Part shown: piece by piece, positions 35,308 through 45,813 of the stretch | Layout: the number at the start of each line of letters is the position of its first letter | Position numbering within the stretch: position 1 is the stretch's first letter | The notes under the pieces: generated by a model | What the model was told of the DNA's origin: nothing | Databases searched by the model: none | What the model saw: only the letters and a program-made list of their open reading frames with translations | Position numbers and translations under genes: made by a program | NCBI GenBank assembly: GCA_019637875.1 | Contig: JAHBUW010000010.1 | Span: forward strand, 62,001 to 126,000 | DNA from: Pseudobdellovibrionaceae bacterium | Lineage (GTDB): Bacteria; Bdellovibrionota; Bdellovibrionia; Bdellovibrionales; Bdellovibrionaceae | DNA length: 64,000 bases | Reading direction: 5' to 3'

Positions 35308-35328
35308 CTTCATCTCCCCGTCCCTTTT

Positions 35329-36594
35329 TTAGCGAGCCTTTTCCACAATCAGTCCATCCACGTTCACCAAACGCCCGTGCCGCAGTTTCGATCCCTGCGA
35401 CAGTCGGCGTTTCAAGTCGTCAAACGCGGTTTGCTCCATGACCAAGGTTTGACGGTCATAGCGCGAGTCGATCAGCTGCGTCGCCGTGTTTTGAAAGCGC
35501 TCCATCGTGTCTTCGATGAAGCTCACCCGACGTTCTTTCGACTTCAGGCTCATGCCGGCCTCGCCGAACATCACGTTCGTGCGGCCGATCAATTGCGCCG
35601 CCGCCTTTTCGTAGGACGTCATCAGATGAATGATCATCTCGGGATCCGCCACGCGCAGCTTGTGACAGGGCGCCCAACCCGGACGGCAGCTCCAGTAATC
35701 CGACATGATCGAGCCGCCGAAGACGTTCTGGTTGTACGGGATTTTTTTGTAGTAGTCCGTATAGGGAGGAACTTTCGAACCCACGCCCAAAAGGTGCGTC
35801 GGCACGTTCAACGTGCGCCACACGTTGTCGGTCACGCCCTTCGGCAAAAGCCCCGACTGTTCGACCATCGTGACCGCGAAGCTCCCGCAACCCCCGCCCT
35901 CGAAACGGTCGGGACGCAGGTTCAACCCGAAGTGCCGCTGGGGCTCCTTGGGATGCTTGATGTAGGTCTTCAGCCAGCCCAGCATCTTCTGGCATTCGGC
36001 GCTCGAGACCTCGAACGCGATGAAACGCAAACGATTCGCTTGGCTCGCCTCTTCGATGACCTCTTCGGCCTCTTCGGGCGTATTCAAATAACCGTCGCGG
36101 AAGCTCGACATGAAGGTCGAAAGCCCCCAGCCCGACCGCAGCATCTGCATGCCTTGGTTCTGCTGTTCACCCGTTTGTCCGGTGGCGCCCGAATCCATCC
36201 CGCCGCGGGCGTTGCGACACTGCCACGCGACCATCGCGTGGCCGATGTCCATGTCGCTCGTGTTCATGGTCATCAGCGAGCGACGTAGACGATCCGCCGT
36301 GCGGAAATCGAAAACGTACTGCGGGTTCTTCTTAAGAAGGATGATGTAGTTGCGATCGCGCTTCAGGCCCAAGCCCTGATCGATCTGCATGGGCAGACCC
36401 GCATTGAGCTCCGCGTAGTCGCGAGGCTCCTCGGGCATTTCTTCGGATTGTAGATCCTCATCACGGAAGGGACCGCGCTGGTCGCCGTACTGGGCGCGGC
36501 CCGCGTTCGCCACTTGCGGCGGAACCGTACGCGCCCACGCGCCTTGCGCCTGCAGCAAGATGACGAGACTCAAGATGAAGCGCGAGGAAGACAC
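35329..36594 (-). CDS. Secreted protein with possible permuted papain-like His/Cys pair
   Basis: 421 residues from GTG 36594, which has TTTTGGAGGTTTCC upstream; the longer TTG start would place the ribosome site inside the gene. Signal peptide to about residue 21 (GAWA). DIGHAMVAWQC (His119) precedes GGGCGSFAVTMVEQSGLL (Cys236). His before Cys, with Cys at the start of a helix, is the order of circularly permuted papain-like NlpC/P60 and LRAT-type proteins. This fold call is inference. It ends 21 bases before the next secreted-protein gene on the same strand. Confidence 0.72.
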   Translation of the reverse strand: MSSSRFILSLVILLQAQGAWARTVPPQVANAGRAQYGDQRGPFRDEDLQSEEMPEEPRDYAELNAGLPMQIDQGLGLKRDRNYIILLKKNPQYVFDFRTADRLRRSLMTMNTSDMDIGHAMVAWQCRNARGGMDSGATGQTGEQQNQGMQMLRSGWGLSTFMSSFRDGYLNTPEEAEEVIEEASQANRLRFIAFEVSSAECQKMLGWLKTYIKHPKEPQRHFGLNLRPDRFEGGGCGSFAVTMVEQSGLLPKGVTDNVWRTLNVPTHLLGVGSKVPPYTDYYKKIPYNQNVFGGSIMSDYWSCRPGWAPCHKLRVADPEMIIHLMTSYEKAAAQLIGRTNVMFGEAGMSLKSKERRVSFIEDTMERFQNTATQLIDSRYDRQTLVMEQTAFDDLKRRLSQGSKLRHGRLVNVDGLIVEKAR

Positions 36595-36776
36595 GGAAAC
36601 CTCCAAAAGGCGATGAAGCCCAAGGGTTTCTTTTCGAAATCCGTGCCGTGTCTATTCCATTTAGATTGGACTCCGCGCGCGGCGGCCTGAAAGAAGAATA
36701 GAGTCGAAGTTCAACTCGACACCTCCGATTTTCGCGAAGGGAATTTTCTGCCCGTCATTATTTTTGACAGTTGATG

Positions 36777-37985
36777 CTAGCGAGCCTGCGCATAACCTCG
36801 CGGGGGTGCGCCCACTCGCGCGAGCGGATAATAGTGATTCAAGATCTGCGTGGACGACAGGCCCTTCTCGGCCCAGTCTTTCGATCCCCACTGACAAAGA
36901 CCGACGCCGTGACCGTAGCCTTGCCCCTCGAAAACGACGTCTTTGCCTTGTTCGCGCGTATGGAAGCGCAGGCTTTTCAATTTTCCGAAACCCAAAAGCT
37001 GCCGGAAATTCTGACCCGACAGGATTTTCAGATCGCTCATCCCGTCCCACCACTCCACCAGCGTCACGCGCTGATCAAACAGGCTTTGGATCCACGAGAA
37101 TTCCAAACCCGCTTTCGTCGCCGCCGGTAAACGACGGTCGCCGCCGGGATCTTGCAATTGCTTTTTCAGCCAGTTCTTTTCGGCGACGAACTTCCATTTG
37201 TTCGAGGGCCGCGCCTCGCACGAGGGATCGCGCACGCTTTTATATTCACCGACCGGTCCCCACACGAATTCGGGGGTCGTCGTGCGCCCGCCGCAGTCCG
37301 CATGGTAGTAGGCGCGGAAGACTTCGCCCCCCGCCCCGCGCAGGACCTGATCGCGGGTTCCCGCAAGCGCCTCGGCCCAGCGTCTCAGCGCCGGTGAAGC
37401 CCGCCGTTTGGGCGTCACCCATTCGAATTCCTGATCCAGAATCGAACCTTCCAGATCGAAGCTCCACGCCGTGCGCGCGCGCATCTGCGACAGCGTATAG
37501 GAACGCGTCGCCACGGCCTGCGCCTTGAGCGCCTCCATGGGCCACATCCCCGGCATCTCGCGACTCAAGACGCCCAACAGATAGTCCGTGAAGGCGACCT
37601 CGGCGCGCAGCTCGATGACGCCCGCGACCTGATCCAAAATCAAATGGGGAGGCAAATTCTTGGGCCCCATCTTGGCCTCGCGGGTCTCGAAGCGCACGGG
37701 AGGCTCGCCGATCAGGCGTTCCAGAACCGCCTTGCCGCCCGAGGTGACCCGCATCCGCAAAGCGCCGGCCGGCGCCTTTTCTATTTTCACGCGCAGAATC
37801 TGTCCGGGGCGCTTCGTGAATGCTTCCTCATCGAAGCGCAGGCTTTCGGTGACGAATTCCAACTCCGCCGGAGCCGACCCCAACCGAACGCGCACATGAT
37901 CCGTATCGGCGGCATAAGAGGAGGAAAGAAAAAAGAAGGTGGAGATCAGGCCCAGTCCCAGGCCCGCACGCACCTTGGGAAACAT
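36777..37985 (-). CDS. SpoIID/LytB-domain exported protein
   Basis: About 402 residues from ATG 37985, giving a clean signal peptide to SYAAD (about 26); longer starts are possible. The SpoIID/LytB domain includes DYLLGVLSREMPGMWPMEA, LKAQAVATRSYTL and YYHADCGGRTTT. A C-terminal GQGYGHGVGLCQWG, characteristic of the family, is intact. SpoIID enzymes are lytic transglycosylases that act on denuded glycan strands. In a non-sporulating bacterium the role is probably cell-wall remodelling or, if a predator, prey wall processing. Confidence 0.9.
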   Translation of the reverse strand: MFPKVRAGLGLGLISTFFFLSSSYAADTDHVRVRLGSAPAELEFVTESLRFDEEAFTKRPGQILRVKIEKAPAGALRMRVTSGGKAVLERLIGEPPVRFETREAKMGPKNLPPHLILDQVAGVIELRAEVAFTDYLLGVLSREMPGMWPMEALKAQAVATRSYTLSQMRARTAWSFDLEGSILDQEFEWVTPKRRASPALRRWAEALAGTRDQVLRGAGGEVFRAYYHADCGGRTTTPEFVWGPVGEYKSVRDPSCEARPSNKWKFVAEKNWLKKQLQDPGGDRRLPAATKAGLEFSWIQSLFDQRVTLVEWWDGMSDLKILSGQNFRQLLGFGKLKSLRFHTREQGKDVVFEGQGYGHGVGLCQWGSKDWAEKGLSSTQILNHYYPLARVGAPPRGYAQAR

Positions 37986-38060
37986 CCATGTCCCCACGTG
38001 GTTCGGCATAGACCCAGTCCACCCAAAGACCGGGTCCGGCACAAGACCAGGGACCGGTTA

Positions 38061-38489
38061 TCAGGACGGAAGTCGCGCCTTCAGGGTTTTCAGGATTTCC
38101 CAGGTTTCACGTTTTCTTTCGGGAGCATGACGCAGATCCCGCGGCCCGAGAGCCGTTTCCAAATTGAACTTTAGTCCAGCCTCGTTCGCGAAGTGACGAA
38201 GACGCTCCGTCAGGTCCGCCGAGAAGCTTAAAACTTCACCCCGTCCCGCCAACGCATCCGCATGCTGCGCGACCTCGCCCGGCAAGAGTTCCCGCACTTC
38301 AAAATCGCGAGCGGTCAACCCGATGGCGCCCATCATCTTCTGGAACATCTCATCTTGCCCGAGACCCTCCGGCCAGGGGATGTCGACGATCAAAAGGGCG
38401 GGCTTGGTTTCAAAACGCCGCGGCAGCGTGCGTACGCCCAGAACGTGATCGAAATAATTGAGCATGAATTTACCGGCCGCTTGTTGCAC
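38061..38489 (-). CDS. Small protein of unknown function coupled to uvrC
   Basis: 142 residues starting at a GTG that overlaps the uvrC stop (TAGTG). The N-terminal half has a strand-turn pattern (PALLIVDIPWPEG, FEVRELLPGE) and the rest is helical. No recognised family. Tight coupling to uvrC suggests co-expression with repair genes but gives no mechanism. Confidence 0.72.
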   Translation of the reverse strand: MQQAAGKFMLNYFDHVLGVRTLPRRFETKPALLIVDIPWPEGLGQDEMFQKMMGAIGLTARDFEVRELLPGEVAQHADALAGRGEVLSFSADLTERLRHFANEAGLKFNLETALGPRDLRHAPERKRETWEILKTLKARLPS

Positions 38490-40513
38490 TAGTCTTTTCC
38501 TTCGATCGCGTTCAAATCATGACTGGCTGTATCTTCACCCGTATCCTCGTTGAGCTCCACCTCGTCGCCCTCATTGAGCTGCAGTAGAATCCGTTCCGCG
38601 AGGACGCGGTTGAAACCCGGGACCTCGGAGATCTGCTCGACGCTCGCGCCACGGATGGCCTCGACACTCGGGAACTTCCTTAACAGGTCGCGCTTTCGCT
38701 TTTCGCCAAGGCCCACGACGAAATCAAGCTCGGATTCCAGCGAACTCGCCTCGCGCAGTTTACGGTGGTAGGTGATGGCGAAACGATGCGCCTCGTCGCG
38801 GATGCCCACCAGAATCTGGAAGGCGTCGGTGTTCGGGCGGAAGATCACGGGGTTCGCCCGGCCCGGCAAATAGAAACGCTCTTCCGTCGCCGTCACTTCC
38901 GAATCGCTGAAGTGCCCTTGGGTGCGCGCCTTCGCCAAACCCACCACGGGGATCTTCTGCCCGATCTCTTCCAGGATCTTCACCGCCACCGCCAACTGCC
39001 CCTTGCCCCCATCAATGACAATGAGCTGCGGGGTTTCGTATTCGTCGTGCTTAAAACGACGACCCAAAACCTCGTTCATCGAGGCGAAATCGTCCGTCCC
39101 CACGACCGTCTTGATCCGGTAACGGCGGTAGTGTTCTTTCGAAGGAACTCCATCCTCGAAAACCACCTGCGAAGCGACGGTTTCTTTCCCTTGGAAAGTC
39201 GAAATATCGAAGCACTCGATCCGCGTCGGCAATTCCGGCAGTCCCAGCTTGGTTTGGATCTCTTCGAGGCCCTTTTTCTTCTCTTCGGATTTCGTGACGT
39301 ACTTTTCGAAATGGGCCTGCGCGTTCGCGCTCGCCATCTCGCTGAGCGCCGCGGCCTTCCCGCCCAGATTGAAGCGCACGACGACCTTGTCACCCCGGCG
39401 CTCACACAAGACCGCCTCTAGAAGTTTGGTCATGTCCGTCCCCAAGTCCACGGGCAGGATGACGTCATCCGGGATGATGTTGTCCTCGTAGTACTGGTTC
39501 AGGAAACTCACCAGCCATTCGCGCGCGTCTTCCGCCGGGTCCTCGGGGTTCAGCAGCGGGAAGAAGTGCGGACGCGTCCCGATCACGCGGCCCGCGCGCA
39601 CGTGGACCGTTTCGATCAAGGTTCCGCGCTCATCGCCGAAGAAACCCACGGCATCCTGATCTTTTTCCGAAAGATCATTGATGACGTTTTGTTTCTCCAG
39701 AATCGCCTTGATGGCGCCGACCGAGTCACGCAGCCGGGCCGCGACCTCGAAACGTTCATCCTGCGCCGCCGACATCATCCGTTCACTCAAGACCTTCAGC
39801 AGTTTCTTATCCTGGCCTTTCAGAAACGAACGGGCGCCCTCGATGTCGGCGCGGTACTCGTCCACGGTCACCAGCTTCACGCAAGGGGCCGTGCAGCGCC
39901 CAATCTGGTGGGTCATGCAAGGGCGCCGACGCGTTTTGAACACCGAATCCGTGCAATCGCGAATTTTGAAAGTGCGATTCAGAAAACGAATGGTTTCGTG
40001 GACCGCCGCGCCCGAGGTGTAGGGTCCGAAGTACTGCGATCCATCCCGCTTCACCTTGCGCGCCAGATACAGGCGCGGGTACTCGTCCTTCAGCGAAATT
40101 TTGATATAGGGATAGGATTTGTCGTCTTTCAGCCGGATGTTGTACTTCGGCCGATGCTTTTTGATCAGCGAGGCCTCAAGTAAAAAGGCTTCGACCTCGG
40201 TTTTCGTCAGGATGTATTCGATTTCGAAGATGTTCCGCACCAGAAAGCGCGTCTTCGGCGAAAGATCCTGCGAGTTCGAGAAGTAGCTGCGCACGCGATT
40301 GCGCAAATTCTTCGCCTTCCCGACGTAGATGATCTTGTCGCCCTCGGATTTCATCAGGTAAACGCCCGACTGGGTCGGATACTCGCGCACCTTCTCCAGA
40401 ATCGCGTCGAGTCGCTCCCCGACGGTCGGTTTGCGCGGGCCGGAGTCGACCTCGCTCCCCTCTTCGGGTCTTGGCTTCTTGGGACCCTTCCGGGGATAGC
40501 GATATTCGCTCAT
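38489..40513 (-). CDS. uvrC: Excinuclease ABC subunit C
   Basis: 674 residues. The GIY-YIG nuclease (about 45-130: [30 protein letters not shown] split over this region) is followed by a Cys region ([16 protein letters not shown]), the UvrB-binding UVR motif (about 240-275), the RNase H-like nuclease ([19 protein letters not shown]) and C-terminal helix-hairpin-helix repeats. It makes the 3' and 5' incisions in nucleotide excision repair. A 30-residue charged N-terminal extension and an acidic tail are longer than in E. coli. The start overlaps the uvrB stop by 4 bases. Confidence 0.97.
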   Translation of the reverse strand: MSEYRYPRKGPKKPRPEEGSEVDSGPRKPTVGERLDAILEKVREYPTQSGVYLMKSEGDKIIYVGKAKNLRNRVRSYFSNSQDLSPKTRFLVRNIFEIEYILTKTEVEAFLLEASLIKKHRPKYNIRLKDDKSYPYIKISLKDEYPRLYLARKVKRDGSQYFGPYTSGAAVHETIRFLNRTFKIRDCTDSVFKTRRRPCMTHQIGRCTAPCVKLVTVDEYRADIEGARSFLKGQDKKLLKVLSERMMSAAQDERFEVAARLRDSVGAIKAILEKQNVINDLSEKDQDAVGFFGDERGTLIETVHVRAGRVIGTRPHFFPLLNPEDPAEDAREWLVSFLNQYYEDNIIPDDVILPVDLGTDMTKLLEAVLCERRGDKVVVRFNLGGKAAALSEMASANAQAHFEKYVTKSEEKKKGLEEIQTKLGLPELPTRIECFDISTFQGKETVASQVVFEDGVPSKEHYRRYRIKTVVGTDDFASMNEVLGRRFKHDEYETPQLIVIDGGKGQLAVAVKILEEIGQKIPVVGLAKARTQGHFSDSEVTATEERFYLPGRANPVIFRPNTDAFQILVGIRDEAHRFAITYHRKLREASSLESELDFVVGLGEKRKRDLLRKFPSVEAIRGASVEQISEVPGFNRVLAERILLQLNEGDEVELNEDTGEDTASHDLNAIEGKD

Positions 40514-42558
40514 GCCGTGCCTTTAGCGTCCTTTTCTCCGGGCACGGATTTCAGATTCAGATCCATGATCTGCAGACGTTTGATCTCGTCACGGATCTTC
40601 GCGGCCTCTTCGAACTCCAGACGCTCCGAAGCCTTTTTCATCTTCTCGCGCATACGTTCGATCTCGAGCTGAATCTTCGAGGGCTCTTTCGAGAACTTCT
40701 CGAACAGATTCGCGGTGCGGTCTTCTTTCCCCGCGCCGATGGTCACGTTGCCGTCGAACAGATCGCCCAAGCCTTCCAGGATCTTCTTCTTGATCGTGGC
40801 GGGAGTGATCCCGTGCTCTTTATTGTACTTTTCCTGGATGTGGCGACGGCGTTGGGTCTCGTCGATGGCTTTTTGCATCGATTCGGTCACCGTATCGCCG
40901 TACAGGATCACGCGCCCGTTCACGTTCCGCGCGGCGCGACCGATCGTCTGGATCAACGAGCGCTCCGAACGCAGGAAGCCCTCTTTGTCCGCATCGGTGA
41001 TCCCCACGAGCGAGACCTCCGGAATGTCGAGGCCCTCACGCAGAAGGTTGATCCCAACCAGAACGTCGAAGACGCCCAGACGCAGATCGCGGATGATCTC
41101 GACCCGCTCCATGGTTTCAATATCGGAATGAAGGTACTTCACCTTCACCCCCAAGTTTTCGAAATACTCGGTCAAATCTTCCGCCGAACGTTTCGTCAGC
41201 GTCGTGACGAGGACGCGCTCTTTTTTCGCAATGCGATCGCGAATCTCTTTTAGCAGATCATCGACCTGATGTTTGACCGGACGCACTTCCACGAGCGGGT
41301 CCACCAGGCCCGTGGGACGGATGATCTGCTCGACGATCATGCCCTCGGACTTTTGCAGTTCATAGGCCGCCGGCGTCGCCGAGACGTAAACGACCTTATC
41401 CATGAGCGCTTCGAACTCTTGAAAGTTCAAAGGCCGGTTGTCGAGCGCGGACGGCAAACGGAAGCCGTGCTCCACCAGATTCATTTTGCGCGCGCGGTCC
41501 CCACGGTACATCCCGCCGATCTGCGGAACGGTGACGTGGGACTCGTCGATGAAGGTGATAAAGTCGTCGGGGAAGTACTCCAGCAAAGTCGGCGGCGGCT
41601 CGCCCGGCCCCCGGCCCGTCATGTGGCGCGAGTAGTTCTCGATGCCCTGGCAGAAGCCCATGTGCTCGATCATCTCGATGTCGTAGAGCGTGCGCTGCTC
41701 GATCCGCTGCGCCTCGAGGAACTTCATCTCTTTCTGGAAGGTCTGGAGGCGCTCGCGCAGCTCATCACGGATCTGCGCGACCGCGCGCTTCATCTTGTCG
41801 TCCTCGGTCACATAGTGAGAGGCCGGATAGATGGCGACGCTCTCGAGCTCTTCGAGCACCTTCCCCGTCAAGGGATCAACCCACTTCAAAGTCTCGATAT
41901 AATCCCCGAACAGTTCGATGCGCAGCGCGCGCTGCTCCTCGTAGGGCGGGAACACTTCCACGATGTCGCCGCGCACGCGGATCGTCCCGCGCGAGAAATC
42001 GACGTTGTTGCGTTGGTACTGGATGCGGATCAGCTCTTTCAGCAGATGATCACGCTTCACCTGGGTATTGGCCTGCAGGTGGATCATCATGCCCTCGTAA
42101 GCCTCGGGCGAACCCAGACCGTAGATGCAGCTGACGGAGGACACGATGATGACGTCATGGCGATCGAACAAGGAGCGCGTCGCCGAGTGGCGCATGCGAT
42201 CGATCTGCTCGTTGATAGCCGAGTCCTTCTCGATGAAGGTGTCCGTCGACGGGATATAGGCTTCGGGTTGGTAGTAATCGTAGTACGAAACGAAGTACTC
42301 CACCGCGTTCTTCGGGAAGAGCTCCTTGAATTCCGCATACAGCTGCGCCGCGAGCGTCTTGTTCGGCGCCATGACGAGCGCGGGGCGATTCAGCTGATTG
42401 ATGACGTGAGCCATGGCGAAGGTCTTCCCCGACCCCGTCACACCCAAAAGGGTCTGATGCTTCAGGCCCGAGCCGAAACCGTCCACGAGTTCTTTGATCG
42501 CCTTGGGCTGATCGCCCGAAGGTTTGAAATCCGATACGAGTTCAAATTTGCGTTTCAC
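40510..42558 (-). CDS. uvrB: Excinuclease ABC subunit B
   Basis: 682 residues from GTG 42558. Motif [10 protein letters not shown], the beta-hairpin region with [12 protein letters not shown], helicase motif [11 protein letters not shown], later motifs [17 protein letters not shown] and QTIGRAARN, and a C-terminal UVR motif are all present. UvrB is the damage-verifying helicase that loads UvrC. It forms the operon uvrB-uvrC-unknown, downstream of gltX-cysS on the same strand. Confidence 0.98.
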   Translation of the reverse strand: MKRKFELVSDFKPSGDQPKAIKELVDGFGSGLKHQTLLGVTGSGKTFAMAHVINQLNRPALVMAPNKTLAAQLYAEFKELFPKNAVEYFVSYYDYYQPEAYIPSTDTFIEKDSAINEQIDRMRHSATRSLFDRHDVIIVSSVSCIYGLGSPEAYEGMMIHLQANTQVKRDHLLKELIRIQYQRNNVDFSRGTIRVRGDIVEVFPPYEEQRALRIELFGDYIETLKWVDPLTGKVLEELESVAIYPASHYVTEDDKMKRAVAQIRDELRERLQTFQKEMKFLEAQRIEQRTLYDIEMIEHMGFCQGIENYSRHMTGRGPGEPPPTLLEYFPDDFITFIDESHVTVPQIGGMYRGDRARKMNLVEHGFRLPSALDNRPLNFQEFEALMDKVVYVSATPAAYELQKSEGMIVEQIIRPTGLVDPLVEVRPVKHQVDDLLKEIRDRIAKKERVLVTTLTKRSAEDLTEYFENLGVKVKYLHSDIETMERVEIIRDLRLGVFDVLVGINLLREGLDIPEVSLVGITDADKEGFLRSERSLIQTIGRAARNVNGRVILYGDTVTESMQKAIDETQRRRHIQEKYNKEHGITPATIKKKILEGLGDLFDGNVTIGAGKEDRTANLFEKFSKEPSKIQLEIERMREKMKKASERLEFEEAAKIRDEIKRLQIMDLNLKSVPGEKDAKGTA

Positions 42559-42604
42559 CGGGCAATCCTATCCTTGGGTGGCCACCGATCCCCAACCGAC
42601 CGCG

Positions 42605-44092
42605 CTACTTACTGACTTCCCAGAAACTCCCCTGGGTCGTGTCCGAGATGCTGATGCCTTTGTCGGTCAGGAGCTTCCTCAGCTCGTCCGACTTCGCGAA
42701 GTCCTTGGCGTTGCGGGCCTCCGCACGTTCTTTCACAATGAGCTCGATTTCGGCTCTGTCCAGATTCATACGCTTCAAAAGACGATTGTCGAGATCCGTC
42801 AGAAACTGTGCGGGCGGCTCGGCGAAAACGGACATCAAACGCCCATAATTGGACGCGAAATTCCGGAAGCCCACGGCCGTCCCCATGACGGCCGCGTTCA
42901 CCTTCATCCCCCGGCGCACTTTCGCGTTGAAAGCCCGGACGATCTCGAACAGCCGCGCGATCCCTTCCGCCGAGTTGAAATCGTCATCGAACGAATGCGA
43001 CGCCTTTTCCCAGGCCTCCGCCATCGTTTTCGAAAAGTCCGCGGGCACCGCCGCGTCCTCGGTCAGGCCCGCCGCCTTGCCGTCCGCGATCAGACTCTCG
43101 GCCAACGCCAACGCCGAGTAGACCCGCGCCAGACCCGCAATGGCCTGGTCGACGGCCTCTTCACCGAGGTCCAGCGTCGAGCGGTAATGCACGCTCATCA
43201 TCATGAACTTCAGGATCTCCGGATTGTACTCATCCATGAAGCCGCGCGCGGTTTTGATGTTCCCGATGGACTTCGACATTTTCGCGCCGCCGAAGTTGAT
43301 CATATTGTTGTGCATCCAGTACTTCACGTATTGGTGCCCGGACGCCCCTTCCGACTGCGCGATTTCGTTCTCGTGGTGGGGGAAGATCAGATCCATCCCG
43401 CCGCCGTGAATGTCGATCGACTCACCTAGATGCTTGCGCACCATGGCCGAGCACTCGATGTGCCAGCCCGGACGCCCTTGGCCCCACGGCGAATCCCACG
43501 AGGGCTCGCCGGGTTTCGCCGCTTTCCACAAAGCGAAATCCAAAGGATCGCGCTTTTTCTCGTCCACTTCCACCCGCGTCCCGCTCATCATATCGTCGAT
43601 GTTGCGGTGACTGAGTTTGCCGTAGCCCTCGAACGAGCGAACCGCGAAGTTCACGTCTTTCCCCAGCGAGGTTCCCTCGGTGACGTAGGCTTTGCCGCCC
43701 TCGATCAGCTGACCGACCAGCGAGCGGATCTCATCCATCGTCTCGGTCACCTTGGGGTTCGCGTCGTGTTTGCGCAGCTTCAGACGACCGAAGTCTTTTT
43801 CGAACTCTTCGATGTACTGCTTCGCCACGTCGGCCGAATCGCGATTCTCTTTCAGCGCGCGGTTGATGATCTTGTCGTCCACGTCGGTGTAGTTGTAGAC
43901 GAAGTTCACCTTGTAGCCGCGTTCTTCCAGCCATTGGCGCACGAAATTGTAAACGATGACGCCGCGGAAATTCCCGACGTGCAAAAGATCGTAAACCGTG
44001 GGGCCGCAGCAGTACATCTGCACCACCGGCGCGTTGCGGGGCTCGAAAGCCTCGCGCGATTTGGTCATGGAGTTGTAGATCGTGATTCCCAT
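42605..44092 (-). CDS. cysS: Cysteinyl-tRNA synthetase
   Basis: 495 residues. The class I signature is HVGN with zinc ligand Cys in MYCCGPTVYDLLHVGN; the other zinc ligands are in ECSAMVRKHLG and FPHHENEIAQSE; KMSKSIGN closes the active site. It charges tRNA-Cys, whose gene lies at 21.6 kb. The start is 4 bases after the gltX stop, with GGGGTAAGACC overlapping the gltX end. It is slightly longer than the E. coli enzyme (461), mainly in the C-terminal part. Confidence 0.97.
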   Translation of the reverse strand: MGITIYNSMTKSREAFEPRNAPVVQMYCCGPTVYDLLHVGNFRGVIVYNFVRQWLEERGYKVNFVYNYTDVDDKIINRALKENRDSADVAKQYIEEFEKDFGRLKLRKHDANPKVTETMDEIRSLVGQLIEGGKAYVTEGTSLGKDVNFAVRSFEGYGKLSHRNIDDMMSGTRVEVDEKKRDPLDFALWKAAKPGEPSWDSPWGQGRPGWHIECSAMVRKHLGESIDIHGGGMDLIFPHHENEIAQSEGASGHQYVKYWMHNNMINFGGAKMSKSIGNIKTARGFMDEYNPEILKFMMMSVHYRSTLDLGEEAVDQAIAGLARVYSALALAESLIADGKAAGLTEDAAVPADFSKTMAEAWEKASHSFDDDFNSAEGIARLFEIVRAFNAKVRRGMKVNAAVMGTAVGFRNFASNYGRLMSVFAEPPAQFLTDLDNRLLKRMNLDRAEIELIVKERAEARNAKDFAKSDELRKLLTDKGISISDTTQGSFWEVSK

Positions 44093-44096
44093 GGTC

Positions 44097-45605
44097 TTAC
44101 CCCATCTTCGCCAGGCACTGCTCGGCCCGCGCGATCAAACTCGCCTTTTTCATCAACGGAACGAGGATCTGTAATTCCGTGCCGTGGGGTTTACCGATGA
44201 CGGCCACCCGAATCGGCATGAACAGGTTTTTCCCCTTCACCGCCGCTTTCACCTTCACTTCGTCTTGCACTTTCGCGAAGTCCTCGGCACTCAGCTCCTC
44301 TTGCGGAAGCGCCTTCAGTCCGGCGATCCAGGCTTCGAAGACGGCCTTCGATTGCGGCCAAGTGAAGACCTCGTCCGCTTCAGGCAAAATCGCGTAGCTG
44401 CCGTCCGCCAAAGGACGGTACAGCTCGACCGCGTCCACCATGGTCTCAAGCTTCGGGCGGAAAGTTTCCACCGAGCGGCTCTGCCACGCGGGATCCGCCG
44501 GCAACTGCAGTCCGGCCTCTTTCAGAAACGGCGCGATCTCGCCCCAGATTTTCTCGTTCGACAGCGCCCGCAGATGCACCGAGTTCATCCATTTGAGCTT
44601 CACGGCATCAAACACCGCGCCCGCAGGATTGAAACGATCCAGCGAGAACGAGTCGACCAGCTCTTGCGCGGACATCACTTCTTTCCCGTCCGGATGCGAC
44701 CAGCCCAGCAACGCGACGAAATTCGAAAGCGCCTCGGGCAGATAACCTTCGCCCTTGAACTCGTGGCACGAGGTCGCGCCCTTGCGCTTCGAGAGTTTCT
44801 TGCGGTCCTCATCCAGGATCAAAGACAGATGCCCGAAGTGCGGCTGCGCCCAGCCCATCGCCTCGTAGATCATCATCTGACGGAGCGTATTGGACAGATG
44901 CTCTTCCGCGCGCAGAACGTGCGTGATCTTCATCATGTGATCGTCGACGACGCAGCAGAAGTTGTAGACCGGCATGCCGCCCGAGCGGAGCAGCACGAAA
45001 TCCCCCACCATATCCGACGGGAATTTGACCTCGCCGCGCACGATGTCCTGGAAGATATAGTCCTTCTTCAGCTCCTTCGTCCGGAAACGCACGACGGCCT
45101 TTCCGCCCTCGGCGATCTTGGCGAGCGCCTTGTCCAGCGGCCAATCGGCGTAGGGGGAGTTCACGTGGGCGTAGGTCCCCGCCTTCATCGCGGCCTCGCG
45201 CTGGGCTTCGATCTCGGCGTCCGTCATAAAGCAGTAGTAGGCCTTCCCCGATTGAATCAGACCGTCGGCGATCTCTTTGTAGATGTTTTGGCGCGCGCTT
45301 TGGCGATAGGGACCGTAGGGTCCCACGTCAGCCAAGGTGTTCGCATCGGGGCCTTCATCCCACTTGAAGCCCAGCCAGTCCAAATCCTCGATCACCATCT
45401 TGAGCGACTCGACCGTCGAGCGGGCCTCGTCGGTGTCTTCGATCCGCAGGATGAACTTGCCGCCGGTTTTGCGCGCGTAGAGGTAATTGTAGAGTGCGGT
45501 CCGCGCACCGCCGACATGCAAATAACCGGTGGGGCTCGGCGCGAAACGCAGGCGCGTCTCGCTTGAAATGGCGGGGTTCGGCGGGAACGAATTCGGTGTG
45601 CTCAC
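44097..45605 (-). CDS. gltX: Glutamyl-tRNA synthetase
   Basis: 502 residues from GTG 45605 with GGAGAGAGCCCACC upstream. Class I motifs RFAPSPTGYLHVGGART and KLSKRKGA are present, as is the bacterial Glu-binding region. It attaches glutamate to tRNA-Glu, and to tRNA-Gln if the organism uses transamidation; this cannot be settled here. First gene of the gltX-cysS pair. Confidence 0.97.
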   Translation of the reverse strand: MSTPNSFPPNPAISSETRLRFAPSPTGYLHVGGARTALYNYLYARKTGGKFILRIEDTDEARSTVESLKMVIEDLDWLGFKWDEGPDANTLADVGPYGPYRQSARQNIYKEIADGLIQSGKAYYCFMTDAEIEAQREAAMKAGTYAHVNSPYADWPLDKALAKIAEGGKAVVRFRTKELKKDYIFQDIVRGEVKFPSDMVGDFVLLRSGGMPVYNFCCVVDDHMMKITHVLRAEEHLSNTLRQMMIYEAMGWAQPHFGHLSLILDEDRKKLSKRKGATSCHEFKGEGYLPEALSNFVALLGWSHPDGKEVMSAQELVDSFSLDRFNPAGAVFDAVKLKWMNSVHLRALSNEKIWGEIAPFLKEAGLQLPADPAWQSRSVETFRPKLETMVDAVELYRPLADGSYAILPEADEVFTWPQSKAVFEAWIAGLKALPQEELSAEDFAKVQDEVKVKAAVKGKNLFMPIRVAVIGKPHGTELQILVPLMKKASLIARAEQCLAKMG

Positions 45606-45713
45606 GGTGGGCTCTCTCCAGAGATGGAAACCAAAAGAGAGAGCTTAAAACGCGGCCCCGGGCTTTGGCAAAGTCTGAGGCACTCCGTCTGGGATTAACG
45701 CTCATCCAGCCTC

Positions 45714-45742
45714 GCGGATGAGGCAAAGAAGTGCTCATCCGC
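45714..45742. other. Perfect 9-bp inverted repeat between carD and gltX
   Basis: GCGGATGAG (45714-45722) and CTCATCCGC (45734-45742) pair around an 11-base loop, about 110 bases upstream of the gltX start and next to the carD terminator. No U-run follows on either strand. It could be an operator for gltX or a second, non-intrinsic stop signal. Confidence 0.4.
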
Positions 45743-45756
45743 AGACCTGATGAGCC

Positions 45757-45789
45757 AAAAAACAAAGGGCCGGTTTTCACCAGCCCTTT
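45757..45789 (-). terminator. Rho-independent terminator after carD
   Basis: On the minus strand AAAGGGCTGGT pairs with ACCGGCCCTTT (one G-U pair) and is followed by GTTTTTT. It begins 25 bases after the carD stop. Confidence 0.9.
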
Positions 45790-45813
45790 CGAGTTCAAAT
45801 TCTATTTTTTGGC

